From Argopecten irradians (taxonomy: Eukaryota; Mollusca; Bivalvia; Pectinida; Pectinidae), in NCBI RefSeq assembly GCF_041381155.1, contig NC_091134.1, positions 55,315,944-55,379,943 on the forward strand: a stretch of 64,000 nt of DNA, written 5' to 3'. The notes beneath the pieces are model-generated. The model saw only the letters and a program-made list of their open reading frames with translations. It made no database searches and had not been told where the DNA came from. Shown here in pieces: positions 21,885 to 46,080 of the stretch; position 1 is the first letter of the stretch; the number at the start of each line of letters is the position of its first letter. Both the position numbers and the translations under genes were made by a program.

Positions 21885-24058
21885 TGAGTGTATTGTTTGT
21901 TTGTAGGTTTATGTTATAGTAGTTGTGTGTAAGGTGTGAGTGTGTTGTTTGTGTGTACATTTATGTTATAGTAGTTGTATGTAAGGTGTGTTGTTGTGTG
22001 TGTGTTGTTTGTGTGTAAGGTGTGAGTGTGTTCTTTGTGTGTACTATTATGTTATAGTAGTTGTGTGTAAGGTGTGAGTGTGTTGTTTGTGTGTAAGGTG
22101 TGAGTGTGTTGTTTGTGTGTAAGGTGTGAGTTGTTGTTTGTGTGTACTTTTATGTAGTAGTTGTGTGTAAGGTGTGAGTGTGTTGTTTGTGTGTAAGGTG
22201 TGAGTGTGTTGTTTGTGTGTACTTTTATGTAATAGTAGTTGTGTGTAAGGTGTGAGTGTGTTGTTTGTGTGTAAGGTGTGAGTGTGTTGTTTGTGTGTAA
22301 GGTGTGAGTGTGTTGTTTGTGTGTAAGGTGTGAGTGTGTTGTTTGTGTGTAAGGTGTGAGTGTGTTGTTTGTGTGTAAGGTGTGAGTGTGTTGTTTGTGT
22401 GTAAGGTGTGAGTGTGTTGTTTGTGTATAAGGTGTGAGTGTGTTGTTTGTGTGTTAAGTGTGTGTTTGTTTTGTGTCTTTTGTAAGTAGTGTGTGTGTGT
22501 AAGGTGTGAGTGTGTTGTTTGTGTGTAAGTGTGAGTTGTTTGTGTGTAAGGTGTGAGTGTGTTGTTTGTGTGTAAGGTGTGAGTGTGTTGTTTGTGTGTA
22601 AGGTGTGAGTGTGTTGTTTGTGTATAATATGTGAGTGTGTTGTTTGTGTTAAGGTGTGAGTGTGTTGTTTGTGTGAAGGTGTGAGTGTGTTTTTGTGTGT
22701 ACTTTTATGTAATAGTAGTTGTGTGTAAGGTGTGAGTGTGTGTTGTTTGTGTTTACTTTATGTGTGTAGTTTGTGTGTAAGGTGTGAGTGTATTGTTTGT
22801 GTGTAAGGTGTGAGTGTGTTGTTTGTGTGTAAGGTGTGAGTGTGTTGTTTGTGTGTACTTTTATGTAATAGTAGTTATGTGTAAGGTGTGAGTGTGTTGT
22901 TTGTGTGTACTTTTATGTAATAGTAGTTGTGTGTAAGGTGTGAGTGTGTTGTTTGTGTGTAAGGTGTGAGTGTGTTGTTTGTGTGTAAGGTGTGAGTGTT
23001 TGTGTTGTGGTGTGTTGTTTGTGTGTAAGGTGTGAGTGTGTTGTTTGTGTGTAAGGTGTGAGTGTGTTGTTTGTGTATAAGGTGTGAGTGTGTTGTTTGT
23101 GTATAAGGTGTGAGTGTGTTGTTTGTGTGTAAACTGTGAGTGTGTTGTTTGTGTGTAAGTGTGAGTGTGTTGTTTGTGTGTATGTTGTTGTTGTGTGTAA
23201 TGTGAGTGTTGTTTGTGTGTAAGGTGTGAGTGTGTTGTTGTGTTAAGTGTGAGTGTGTTGTTTGTGTGTAAACTGTGAGTGTGTTGTTTGTGTGTAAACT
23301 GTGAGTGTGTTGTTTGTGTGTAAGGTGTGAGTGTGTTGTTTGTGTGTAAGGTGTGTGTGTGTGTTCTTTTTGTGTACTTTTATGTAATAGTAGTTGTGTG
23401 TAAGGTGTGAGTGTGTTGTTTGTGTGTAAGGTGTGAGTGTGTTGTTTGTGTGTAAGGTGTGGGTGTGTTGTTTGTGTGTACTTTTATGTAATAGTAGTTG
23501 TGTGTAAGGTGTGAGTGTGTTGTTTGTGTATAAGGTGTGAGTGTGTTGTTTGTGTGTAAACTGTGAGTGTGTTGTTTGTGTGTAAACTGTGAGTGTGTTG
23601 TTTGTGTGTAAGGTGTGAGTGTGTTGTTTGTGTGTAAGGTGTGAGTGTGTTCTTTTTGTGTACTTTTATGTAATAGTAGTTGTGTGTAAGGTGTGAGTGT
23701 GTTGTTTGTGTGTAAGGTGTGAGTGTGTTGTTTGGGTGTGAGTGTGTTGTTTGTGTGTACTTTTATGTAATAGTAGTTGTGTGTAAGGTGTGAGTGTGTT
23801 CTGTGTGTGTACTTTTATGTAATAGTAGTTGTGTGTAAGGTGTGAGTGTGTTGTTTGTGTGTAAGGTGTGAGTGTGTTGTTTGTGTGTACTTTTATGTAA
23901 TAGTAGTTATGTGTAAGGTGTGAGTGTGTTGTTTGTGTATAAGGTGTGAGTGTGTTGTTTGTGTATAAGGTGTGAGTGTGTTGTTTGTGTGTAAGGTGTG
24001 AGTGTGTTGTTTGTGTGTAAGGTGAGGGTGTGTTGTTTGTGTGTAAGGTGAGGGTGTT
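21885..24058 (+). repeat. 26-bp minisatellite, C-poor
   Basis: About 2.2 kb of a 26-bp unit (GTAAGGTGTGAGTGTGTTG plus TTTGTGT), interspersed with a second motif (GTACTTTTATGTAATAGTAG then TTGTGT) that recurs at irregular intervals. The + strand has almost no cytosine throughout. It starts about 1.1 kb after the stop of gene 2. The antisense frame at 23907-24200 is a repeat by-product. Confidence 0.9.
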
Positions 24059-24793
24059 TGCACTGAGCTGTATATATTTGCACCACTGTTAAACCAAATT
24101 GTCCAAAGTAATAAAGAACTGAACTAACCTTGAACATTGCAGCATTTATGCCCGGGTTTGGTTTTATAATATCCTTTAACATTATAATGTTGGCAAACAT
24201 AATTACAACTCAATATTTCACTGTCACTCATTTGTAGGAAATACCATAGGAAATGAAAAACTTACATCAACAAACAACACTTCAAGTTCATGTTCTGTAA
24301 AATTATGTAAAATTATATAGAGTAAAGTGATAAGATATTGGACGTAAGAGCAGGGCAAAACTGGATTACTAACGTTAATGTACAAACAAATGTTATAACA
24401 ATGAATAGAAGGGTATTAATAAAACTTCGATATTCGAAGCATTTGTTACCCTTTAATTAAACGAGTCAGATATGCTAAAACTAAAGATAATGTAACGGTA
24501 TATCATTATGGTTGCTCTAGCTTGTCCGGTTCAACTAGGACAAAAACATAATACATAAGTCATCTTGACAAATCCACGCAATGTAAACCGGATAGTTTAT
24601 ATTTTGAGAGGGATTCCGTACAACTGCAAAAACTTAATCATAATTTGAATTTTAAAACGTGTAGTAAATTTTGAAATACAAAAAAGTAAATCAGCATTGC
24701 CTTAAGGATCTTCTCTGATGACTATTTTTTTCTAATATCTATTTTAGGAAGTAGGAGTTCATAATAAAATTAAACATGAAATAATTATTTTTT
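24059..24793. other. Intergenic, nothing recognised
   Basis: AT-rich unique-looking sequence between the minisatellite and a dispersed repeat; no coding similarity or strong repeat seen. Confidence 0.4.
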
Positions 24794-25360
24794 TCTTTGT
24801 TTTCATACTAAATCTGGCATTCTGATTGGCCGATTCTTTTTTTCATACCACTATGAAAAAAAATCGAGAATGGATCAATGAGCTTCATTTTTTTTGTCGT
24901 TTCTCAGCATATCTTGCTAAAAATTCTAATAATATTAACTACACTTAAATGTTTAAATAAAAAATATAATTTCACACTTAAATACTTAATATTTTCATCA
25001 CAGTGAACCTTGAAAAGATTTACAGCAAAAAACGAACTTGATATAAGTTAATAGCTAAAAATGCCGTCGCACAGGCGATGTATGGGAACATTTTGAGGTA
25101 AAAAAAGGTGAAATTTCACCTCTCTACAAAGCGCTCTTTCAAAATGAATGCCAAATTGGTCATTTCTTGGAAGTCGTGTATAATAATTCTAAAAACATTA
25201 GAATTCTACCTTTTGATATGTTTTCTATGTAGCGACTTGCTACAAATAGAAACAACTCTTTTTTTCTTATCACAAAAACTCTGATTAATGTTGAAACGAG
25301 CCTTCAACGAGACTGAAATTTTACCAAAGCAGAGTGGCCTGACGATTTAGAAAGAATATA
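24794..25360 (+). repeat. Member of the 42.5-46 kb dispersed repeat family
   Basis: Shares ordered words with 43210-43640 and with inverted copies around 45080-45340: TTTCTTGCTAAA-type, GTGAACCTTGAAAAGATTTA, GATATAAGTTAATAGC, GTCGCAC.GGCGA, GTGAAATTTC.CCTC and GTTGAAACGAG..TTCAACGAG. No coding capacity seen. Confidence 0.55.
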
Positions 25361-26800
25361 ATAATTGTTCACTCTCATATCAATATAAACGATACAGACT
25401 ACGGCAAAACACATTATTTTTTCAAAGTAAAATGAATTTTGGACCTATTTTTGCTGCAAATATTGCTCAATATATTTTAATAATGCACAATGAGAGGATA
25501 TTCAATACAATTTGCAGTTGGAATAGTATTAGTGTAACAGTGTTACCTGAATGTGACCTTGATCAGCCGGATCAAATAATAAATAGATCTACATTGGTAT
25601 CTCACAAAAGTAGCTGACCTTTTATGTTATCTTTACCGCCCTTTATATAACAAACATAGTGCAAGGTAATTAAAACAAGACTTTCTTGCCTGCATCTTGT
25701 CAAGCCATATTTCGGTCTATTGTGATGCAGTTGATATTATTTTGATAAAATGTATTACAAAACATGCTCAAAAATGACTATTACATTTGAGGGTGAAATA
25801 ACGGTATATTCTCCAGGAAAAGTATTACAAATGAAATACGTTATAATACACGCATCTGCATCTAGCTATTTACAGAAATGGTGCTCCGAATCAATGGACG
25901 ATATTGATCATTATACGAATATTGTCTTTCATTAGTTTACTATGTATACACAACTTCACAAACGCTAATTTCGGGGTCGATTGTTGACAAAAATTTACAA
26001 TTTTGCTTTCGTAGAAACATACTCGATATTTTAGACGTTAGTATCACTGTTGTTATATCCATCATTGGAATATGTCTCGTGTGTGCGACAGCAGATGAGA
26101 CAGGTAGTTTTGTCATTTGATGGATATCAAAAGAATTTAATAACTGTATATCATGGTCGACTGTGTGGCTTTGAAGGTAGTCGTCGCTGTGATTTGTCTT
26201 TTTCCTCTCCTAAACTATCTTCAGGTTTGCTATGATGTATTTTATTCCAGTGTGGATATAACCTCAGTGATAGTAACCCCTGCAGTATTGAGGATGTCGC
26301 AGAAGTAGAATACATATTATTTTCTGTAAAAACCAATCCGATTCGGACGTGTCTTGTAATATGCAATGTATGCACAAAGGTGGACGTGATGCGTAATGCA
26401 TTGGAGTCATACCTTATCATATAGGTAGGCCGCTGTCGTGAGTGATTTTTGCACGTAGCCAAGAGGCAACGTTACATGAAATTATAGAAGTTACTGAAGT
26501 AGTGGATATCCATTATTTGTGTAAGGTAAGATATGTTATAAATTCTTATTTTTTGCTATTAGATAAAAAGTAGTGCATAATTAATACATACCATATGTTC
26601 CATTTGCGGATTACCAGTGAACTTGTGTCTACAGCAGGTACTTCCATCATTATTTGATCATAATTGACTACATAACAATAAGCATACATATTGATACCTT
26701 ATTATCATCCTGGCATGGAAATGGCAGTTGTAACTTATATGACGCAAAAATGGCATACAGGAAGCCACATCCCCGATACTCAAACCATTTGATAGCTTGA
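25361..26800. other. Intergenic, no supported gene
   Basis: Several open frames of 60-103 codons (for example 25432-25617, 25750-25935, 26151-26462 on the - strand) occur, but none has a recognisable domain, splice context or paralogue. A 5' non-coding exon or promoter of gene 3 might lie here or further right; I cannot place it. Confidence 0.4.
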
Positions 26801-26952
26801 TATTATTAGTTACGCAGTTTGTAAGTGACCCAATTCGGAAAAATATTGGGTCTAAAATAACTTGTACCGAGCGAGGCGAAGCCGATACAAGTTTAATTTA
26901 GACCCATTTTTTTACCGTATTAGGTCACTAACAAACTGTGTAACTAATAATA
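26801..26952. mobile_element. Foldback element, 32-bp arms
   Basis: The arms 26801-26832 (TATTATTAGTTACGCAGTTT...) and 26921-26952 are reverse complements with few mismatches. A second, inner pair CTTGTA...TACAAG surrounds a GAGCGAGGCGAAGC centre. Probably a MITE or foldback element. Confidence 0.6.
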
Positions 26953-27379
26953 CATCCTAGGGTAACATGAGTCTAGTGACGGGGATCAATTTAATCAATT
27001 ACCTTGACCTCTGAAATTGCCACGGCCCACATCAAATCGGGTGTGTTTAATAACTTAAATATGCAACTGACCCTAAGGTATTTTCATGTAAAATATTATG
27101 CTTATGAGTGGCCGTAAAACAAACCAAAGTGATACCCCTTCTTTGCACTCACTGTGAAATGATGGATACTGTTTAAGACATCAATCAAAATACCGGAATA
27201 CACTAACAGGTTCCTTCAGACAGTATTACCTCACTCTAGTGCAAACAGCTAACGGCGAGACCGAACTCGACTTACTATGTAACATTTTTAAACATGGCAC
27301 AAAGTTTTACTTTAATAACAACTAAGCTTTAAACTGACAGAGACTATAACAGGGTAATGATTTAAGCATTGAACATCTT

Positions 27380-27416
27380 TCAGTTGACATTCATTGCCAG
27401 TAAGAATGTCAACTGA
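27380..27416. repeat. Short hairpin
   Basis: TCAGTTGACATTC pairs perfectly with GAATGTCAACTGA across an 11-base loop. Function unknown. Confidence 0.5.
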
Positions 27417-28185
27417 ACAGATGCCAATTCTGCCAATTCTAGCGCACTTTATAGAATTTGCCTCTGTCCAGTTGGCAGGTTCATACTGGCTATAAATAAC
27501 AAGTAAAAGACGTTCAGTGCTTATATTTACATTTGATAAAATCCCAAGTGATTTTTGCATCTATAATGAATAAGAATTCATGATCGCCAAAGACGGAATA
27601 GCCATTTTATCTTCCGTGATTGCTCGCACGACAATTGTGACGTCACGATGATATTGACGTCATAATAAGCGGATGGCGGTAAGTTCATAGACTGATGAAT
27701 TCCAATTGTTCTGGTAAGTTACATAGTAGGTCGGCAATAAAAATGTAAATATAACTTCATGTTTACAAGTCGAGAGATTTTATGCTATGATAATAGCATG
27801 TATTATACTTAGGATCAGACGAGATTGGTAAGTCGGTAAAGTCGCTACAGTTATACCTCACTTTCATTTAGAATGTTCTGATTGGATTAAACTTGATCAC
27901 ATGATATTGAATAAGTTAGATGTCTCCCCGGGATTGGGAGACGAGGGATATATCCCTAAGGAAATATCCCCTCAGTGAATAACCCCAAGGAAATAAACCC
28001 GTGGAAGTTCTGCGCGTGACAGGAAGTTGACGTCGTCTACAACGTCAGCCAACAATGGCAACGCTGTTGTTTATTGTTTGCAGTGCAACGAGTTGGGAAA
28101 CATCTTTATGAGTTCTTTAAGCATACAAATAACAAATTTATGAATTCATTTAAATTTTGTTCGGTATAATAAAATATTTATGTCA

Positions 28186-28250
28186 GGATACATCTAGAAT
28201 TGTTTCCCTGGAAAGAGTCTCGTTCCAGGGAAACAATTCTAGATGTATCC
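28186..28250. repeat. Perfect 28-bp inverted repeat
   Basis: The 28-bp arms at 28186-28213 and 28223-28250 (outer part GGATACATCTAGAATTG, inner part TTTCCCTGGAA) are exact reverse complements around the 9-base loop AGAGTCTCG. The absence of mismatches suggests recent origin or conversion. It lies about 490 bp upstream of the gene 3 start codon and next to a dispersed repeat. Confidence 0.85.
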
Positions 28251-28254
28251 CTCC

Positions 28255-28440
28255 TCATAACGCGGGTCGTCTTATATTTCCCGCTGTCGTCCTGATAAAC
28301 GCGCGTTAGTTGATTATCACTGCGCCACACGAAAAAACCATGTAAATGAATCCCCACCGTAAACATAGGTTACGCAGGGACGCTAGCTTTTTTATGTTTT
28401 AACCTTATTTTAGGTCACCGATATACATTTTCTTATGTTT
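28255..28440 (+). repeat. Dispersed repeat flanking gene 3, upstream copy
   Basis: Matches 40814-41003 in the same orientation: CATAACGCGGGTCGTCTTAT, TTTCCCGC.GTCGTCCT, GTTGA.TATCACTGCGCCA, TACGCAGG and a diverged tail. It lies 0.3 kb upstream of the gene 3 start, with the partner 0.2 kb after its stop. Confidence 0.6.
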
Positions 28441-28741
28441 AATTGTTCAATGAAACTTTTTTGTTGTTGTTTAGGAATGTTTGTGTGCCTTCAATGGATA
28501 AACACCGATTTTACATATAAATCAAAGAAATAATATATTAGGGGACTTTGCATTTGAAATGTGAACTGAGATCAACTGAGATGATGAAAAATATCGATGG
28601 GAATATGTAAAAAATGAATGGTCTTAAGAGTTTTGAATTAAATTCTTCTTCGGCTTACAATCACCGACGTATCAATTGTAATGAAATAGTAATTAAAAAA
28701 TGCAAAAGTAATACTTTCATTCCATAATTTTCAGAGTAACC

Positions 28742-40604
<11,863 letters not shown>

Positions 40605-40813
40605 ATGTGGCGATTTTGGTCTTTTGGACTAAATGATTGTCAACTCCTTTAAAGGCCCAATACCTTTCCGAAACGGCTTTTAATTTTTGAAATGGGAATG
40701 TAAAACGAGATCGATAATTTTGTAGAGTTGCAAGAGTTATTAACTTACCGTTAATACTACACGTATCATCACCTTCTGAACAATTTGATTGAAATAAATA
40801 AAACGTTAATTTT

Positions 40814-41003
40814 CATAACGCGGGTCGTCTTATGTTTCCCGCCGTCGTCCTAAATACCGCGCGGTAGTTGACTATCACTGCGCCAGACGGCAAAACAGCG
40901 AATTGACTCTCAGCTGTTGTCATATATTACGCAGGAAATCTTGCATATGTTTGGTGTTGTAACCTCAACTTAGGCCATCGATATGTATTTTCTGATGTTA
41001 TTA
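40814..41003 (+). repeat. Dispersed repeat flanking gene 3, downstream copy
   Basis: Same family and orientation as 28255-28440; starts CATAACGCGGGTCGTCTTAT. Located about 210 bp after the gene 3 stop codon. Confidence 0.6.
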
Positions 41004-41285
41004 ATGTTTTTAATAAACCTTTATATTTTGCTCCGGAAAGGTAGTGGGCCTTTAATGTTACTACTGAGCCCAATGTATGATAATTTCCAATATCAACATT
41101 GTCAGTTAGGCTCTGGCGTACTAATATCGTAATCGGAGTGCAAGAGGTCACAAAAAGACTTGGTTTACGTCAGTGTGATAATTCATTGAAGAATATTAAA
41201 ATGGTCTTAAAATTGATCACAATGAAAATTAAAATATTTAAACGGATTGAAGTGATGTATTTATATATCCGGTAATATATATCCA

Positions 41286-42087
41286 TTGGACGATTTCATC
41301 TACTGTTATTGTTATTTGGCTAGAATATCACAAGATGACATTAATGATCTTGTAAAAGAAGCTTTGAAGGTCAGTCAAAATATTCATGAAAGTGGATCAT
41401 ATTCGTGGTATGCATACGTATCAAGTATTATCAACGAAAATAACATCACATTTGACATTAAAAGGGGAAACTTCAGTAAGAAGGCACAGGCCAGATTAAA
41501 ACGGTCGTTAAAAAGATTCATACATGGCAGATTTGACATTATTTTCTCAAGCAAAATGCAGCTTTTAGATTGTAGTAATAAGATATTTCTATATAATAAA
41601 CTTAAACAAAACTATAAAGAGGAATATTATCTTTCTTTGCAAAATTTTGAATATCGAAAATTGTTGACAAAACTTCGGATCAGCAATCACAACCTAGAAA
41701 TTGAAGCTGGTAGGACAAAAAAGATACCTCGCCAGCACCGGTTATGCAAATTTTGCAATATTGTAGAGGATGAAGCTCACTTCATCCTCAAGTGTACAGT
41801 AAATTCTACTGAAAGAAAAAATTTCCTATCTAAATACAACATTAATTCTATGTTCACAGACTATGAAAATTTAATAAAGTTATTGTCATCTAATGGACCA
41901 CAACTTCTGCAGGATTTGGGCCTCTTCATTAAAAAGTCGTTTGAACTGAGGAAAGCGGGCTTGCTGAATGCATAAGTTGTTCTTGTTTTATTATTATTGT
42001 GTTATACATGTAATGTTATCTTTGTAATTTGCTATCGATCCTTGTTTGTGGATGTAAAAATGCAAATAAATGAATTGAATTGAATTG
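41286..42087 (+). mobile_element. 5'-truncated non-LTR retrotransposon (C-terminal zinc-knuckle end)
   Basis: An intact 229-codon frame (41286-41975) looks like the C-terminal end of a LINE polyprotein: LLTKLRISNHNLEIEAGR, then C154-x2-C157-x7-H165-x4-C170 (CKFCNIVEDEAHFILKC), the putative zinc-binding motif found after the reverse transcriptase in many non-LTR elements. About 90 bp later an AATAAA (42065) and a short TGAAT pentamer tail (42070-42087) end the element, as is typical for LINEs with microsatellite tails. The RT core is missing, so it is a dead 5'-truncated insertion; the unbroken frame suggests it is fairly young. Not a host gene. Confidence 0.75.
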
Positions 42088-42314
42088 TTTAGTCGGTTGT
42101 CCATGGCAACACACCGAAAACGACTGGCAACCACTGTTTCCCGCAAAATCGTAGGCTGTTCAATCAAATGATATTTTTTCTATGCAGGCGTATAGGTTTT
42201 ATTTCCATACTTATTTTTTATTCATTTTCTCTTTAAATCGGGAATGGCCGGTTAAATGTAAATATAAGCATTGGTTGCCATACATACATTGGTTGTCATA
42301 CACCAATGACAAAC

Positions 42315-42383
42315 GTTGGGGTTCTAGCATATTTTTCTCATGGTGCGCTAACGCGCACCGTTGGCTATGCTAGAACACCCAAT
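42315..42383. repeat. Foldback hairpin
   Basis: GTTGGGGTTCTAGCATA... (from 42315) pairs with ...TATGCTAGAACACCCAAT (to 42383), with GGTGCGC/GCGCACC near the centre. Outer ACCAATG/CATTGG words also pair loosely. Probably a MITE remnant. Confidence 0.55.
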
Positions 42384-42469
42384 GTATGTTACACACCAAT
42401 GCATGTCCAAAATATGACATCCAATGGTTAAATATATGACAAAGCATTGCATTTTAGGGGGACATTTTT

Positions 42470-45400
42470 ATAGACTTTTATCGCCCAGTTATAGACTGAC
42501 TTAATTCATCTTAATTCCAGAAAACAACAGAACTTAGATAAATTAGTAATCGTCACTAAAAAGGCAACAAAAAATGGAAAAATCAAAACATCAAATAGAC
42601 TACCAAATAACAGAGAACAAAGGCAGACATCAGTACCAGAAACAATCGGTAGAGACAACAGCATAGTATTGTCCAGTACCAAAAGTCATTGTACGACAAA
42701 ATACCGGTACAATAAAACACTAGTTAAGGATGGAAAGTCAGAATTTGCTGAAGACTTACTTTTTTTCTTATATGGATTTTTGGAAATAGGAATACATACC
42801 AAAGTTTTAGATGTAATTAAAATAATATGGTGGTGTTCTTGATTTTGGGCCATCATGAATCAAAGATGGCTATTTGACGTAAATTGTGATTTTAATGGAA
42901 TCTAACTGTTTTGACCAAACGCACGAAGAACTTTAGCAATATTTTGCAAATAAGTTGACTGATAAGTATAAACGTTGGCGAAATTGACAAAACCGATATT
43001 TTCTTTAATTAATATCACACAGTCAACTCATTATATTTGCTCAGAACAGCTGAAAATGCTACCCCTACTCTAAATTATGAAGTTGAAAATATCTTGTTTT
43101 TTTTTGTTTTGTTTTATTTTTGTCAATTTTTGACACATTCAACCATTCACAGAAAAAGTTCTGATGACCAACTCTTTTAAAAATTTTGCCGTTCAAATGA
43201 AAACAAGTTGTTTCTAAAACCATGTTAAAAATTGCTGGTTAGTGTGATTAAGGTTTTTTGTCTCGTACAAAAATTTGCTATTTTTCTTGCTAAAATTAAA
43301 ATAACTTGATCTTCATTAAAATGTTAAATATTAAACCATATTGGTTATGATTCCGCTCTTAAATGCTTATCATTTACATCTCAGTGAACCTAAAACAATA
43401 TATAGTTACTTGATATAGCTTAAAATGTTGTCGCACCAGCGAGGTAGGTTAAAATATTGAAGTAAAAAAGTGTGAAATTTCCCCTCGCTACATTGTGAAA
43501 GAAATGCACTTTCTGAAAATGGCCGATAAATTGGTATATTTTTTTAAAACATATTTCCTACATTGCAACTTTCTTCAAATTGAGGAATAGATCTATTAGT
43601 TCTTTGGTTAATGTTGAAACGAGACTTCAACGAGACTGAATCCTCACCAGAGCAGATCCTTAATAACATTGCAAGCACCAGAAAACTAGTCGAAATCAAG
43701 GGAACATAGGTAAACCACAACGAGTCATTCGATGTGAATTGGACATTTGTACCATAATTATAATGAACAGAAAACACATGACCAGACCGAGCTTCGAACC
43801 CCATACCTAGCCAGGTCTTCTATCGATTTAGTGACCTGGTCTCCGGCGACAGTCCTGACCTTCCCGTTTTCAGGCAACTCAAATAAAGATCCGGGCATAC
43901 AGATGTCAAGTCATGATGTAATGAAGAGAGTCGTTGCTGCAACCGTCAGGGCATATTAAATGACACTGCTTGGTCTCTTAATGAATATATACATGAATGT
44001 AGAATTATAAATCCATAATATATAGATTAGTAAATAATCTGCTCTAGTGAATAGTCGTTTTTTACTGATGATTTTTTTTCTAACATAGATATTTGAAAGT
44101 AGGAGTTCATATCAAAGTTAAAATTTGAATGAAAATAGTATGGAAGTGTGCTTGATTTTGAGCTTTTATTAATCAAGGAGTTATTTGACGCAAATTGTGA
44201 TTTTATCGGAATTTCACTGTTTTGACCATACACATGACAAACTAAAGCAATATAAATGTAATTGTTTATGTGATAAGTCTGTATATTGGCATAATTGATT
44301 AAAAAACATTGTTTATGTGATAAGTATGAATATTGGCATAATTGATTAAAAAACAATGTTTTCTTTAAGAAAATATTATCACACAGTCACCTAGTTATCT
44401 TTGCTCAGATTAACCGTATATGTTACCCCTAGCCCTAAATTTTGAAATTGAAATTACTTTTTTATTTCATGACTGATTCAATGCTTCACAAAAAAGCTCT
44501 GATGAGTCGTTCAAAACAAAAAGGGTTGCGGTTTCTAAAACCGTGATAAAATAGGGGATCCGCGAGCTTGATTTTTGTCCCGTTGAAAAAATGTTTTTTT
44601 TTTCAGCATTTCTTGCTAAATATACAACACTAAAATGTAAAAACGAAAAGTTTACAATTACACATTTAAATGCTCAATATGACAGTGAATCTTGAAAAGA
44701 TTTGCAGCAAAAGTGAACTTATATAGTTAAAAATATCGTCGCAAAGAGTGAATATATTGAAGTGTGAAATTCCGGATCCCAGATGATCCTCATATGAATG
44801 AAGCACACTTCCCCTACTGTGCTGAATACTTAGTGCTTCTTCGCGGATAGAACATTAACAATACCCATCATTTGAACAATAACTGGTGTTTAATCGTGTA
44901 TATATGTATATGTCTTATTAAGGATCTGCTCTGGTGAGGTTTCAATCTCGTTTCAACATAATCTAAATAGTTTTTTTGGGGGGTTATTTTTTTTTGGTGA
45001 TTTTCAAAAACTGATTGTCTCAATTTGTAGCAAGTTGTCATAGGGAAGATGTGTAAAAAATACACTTCTCTTGCTTGTAGAAATGTTTACAAAGTGTTAA
45101 ATGACCAATTTGGTGACCATTTTGAAAAGGTGCATTTCTTGCACTTTGCAGAGAGTTGAAATTTCACACTTTTTTACTTCAATATTTTTACTTCACTCGC
45201 CGGTGCTACAACATTTTAGTTAAGTTATCTGAAGTTAATTTTTGCTGTAATTCTTTTTATGGTTACTGAGATCAAAATGATAAGCATTTAATGTTGAAAT
45301 CATAACATTTTGGTTTTATTATTATTTTTTTTTTTTTTTACATTTTAGTGAAGATGAAGTTGAATTGTTTGCAAAACAATGCTGATAAATAACAAATTTT

Positions 45401-46080
45401 GTTTCGGGAAAAGAAAGAAAGCACACTGAGCCCCATCTTTATGATAGTTTAGAATCAATAGCTTATTTTTCTTGTTTTCTTTTTTTTTTGAAAAAGTTAT
45501 TCATCGGTGTGATATTATTATTATCTTCTTTAAGAAACCATTGGTTTTGTCAATTTTGCAAATATTCATAATAATCAAAAAACTAATTTGCAAAATATTG
45601 CTTGAGTTTGCTGCGTGTGCGCTCAAAACAATGAAGTTCCGGTGAAATCACAGTTTACATTTGATTCATAATAGCTAGAAATCAAGCACACCACCTTATT
45701 GTTTCATTATATTTTCAACTTTGGTATGAATTCTTCTTTCCTATATCTATATTTAATAAAAAAAATTAAATCATCAGAATCTTTTTTTATTTTTCACCAG
45801 TCTTTTTAAAGTCTCGTTTTCAACATGAATCGAAGAGTTTTTGTGGTTTTCAAAACCTCCTTGTCTCAAATATAGCAAGTTGCCATATAGAAAATATGTC
45901 AAAAAAGAGACTTCTAAGAAGCTTGAACATTAAAAAATATTTAGAGCAAAAATTAACTAGATATGGGTTAAAATGTTGTAGCACCAGCGAGTGAAGTAAA
46001 ATATATAAAGTAAAAAAGTGTGAAATTTCAACTCTGCAAAGTGCAAGAAATGCACCTTTTCATACTACGCACTCTTTTAT
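42470..46080. repeat. Cluster of one dispersed repeat family, several copies in both orientations
   Basis: Related segments recur at about 42760-43640 (+), 44060-44780 (+), 44870-45340 (inverted), 45345-45720 (inverted) and 45760-46070. Diagnostic words: GTCGCACCAGCGAG/CTCGCCGGTGC, GTGAAATTTC, GTTTCTAAAACC, GATCTGCTCTGGTGA and ATCAAGCACACCACC. A further copy is at 24794-25360. No frame with recognisable domain; small frames at 43544-43959, 44027-44356 and 44868-45065 are in repeat sequence. Confidence 0.6.

Noticed and set aside
21885..24058. Possible CRISPR-like array
   Set aside because: Units are contiguous with no unique spacers, and the genome is clearly eukaryotic.
23907..24200. Antisense frame rich in HTLTPYTQTT
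   Set aside because: Mostly translation of the 26-bp minisatellite.
26151..26462. 103-codon antisense frame before gene 3
   Set aside because: No recognisable motif, no paralogous or splice support; likely chance.
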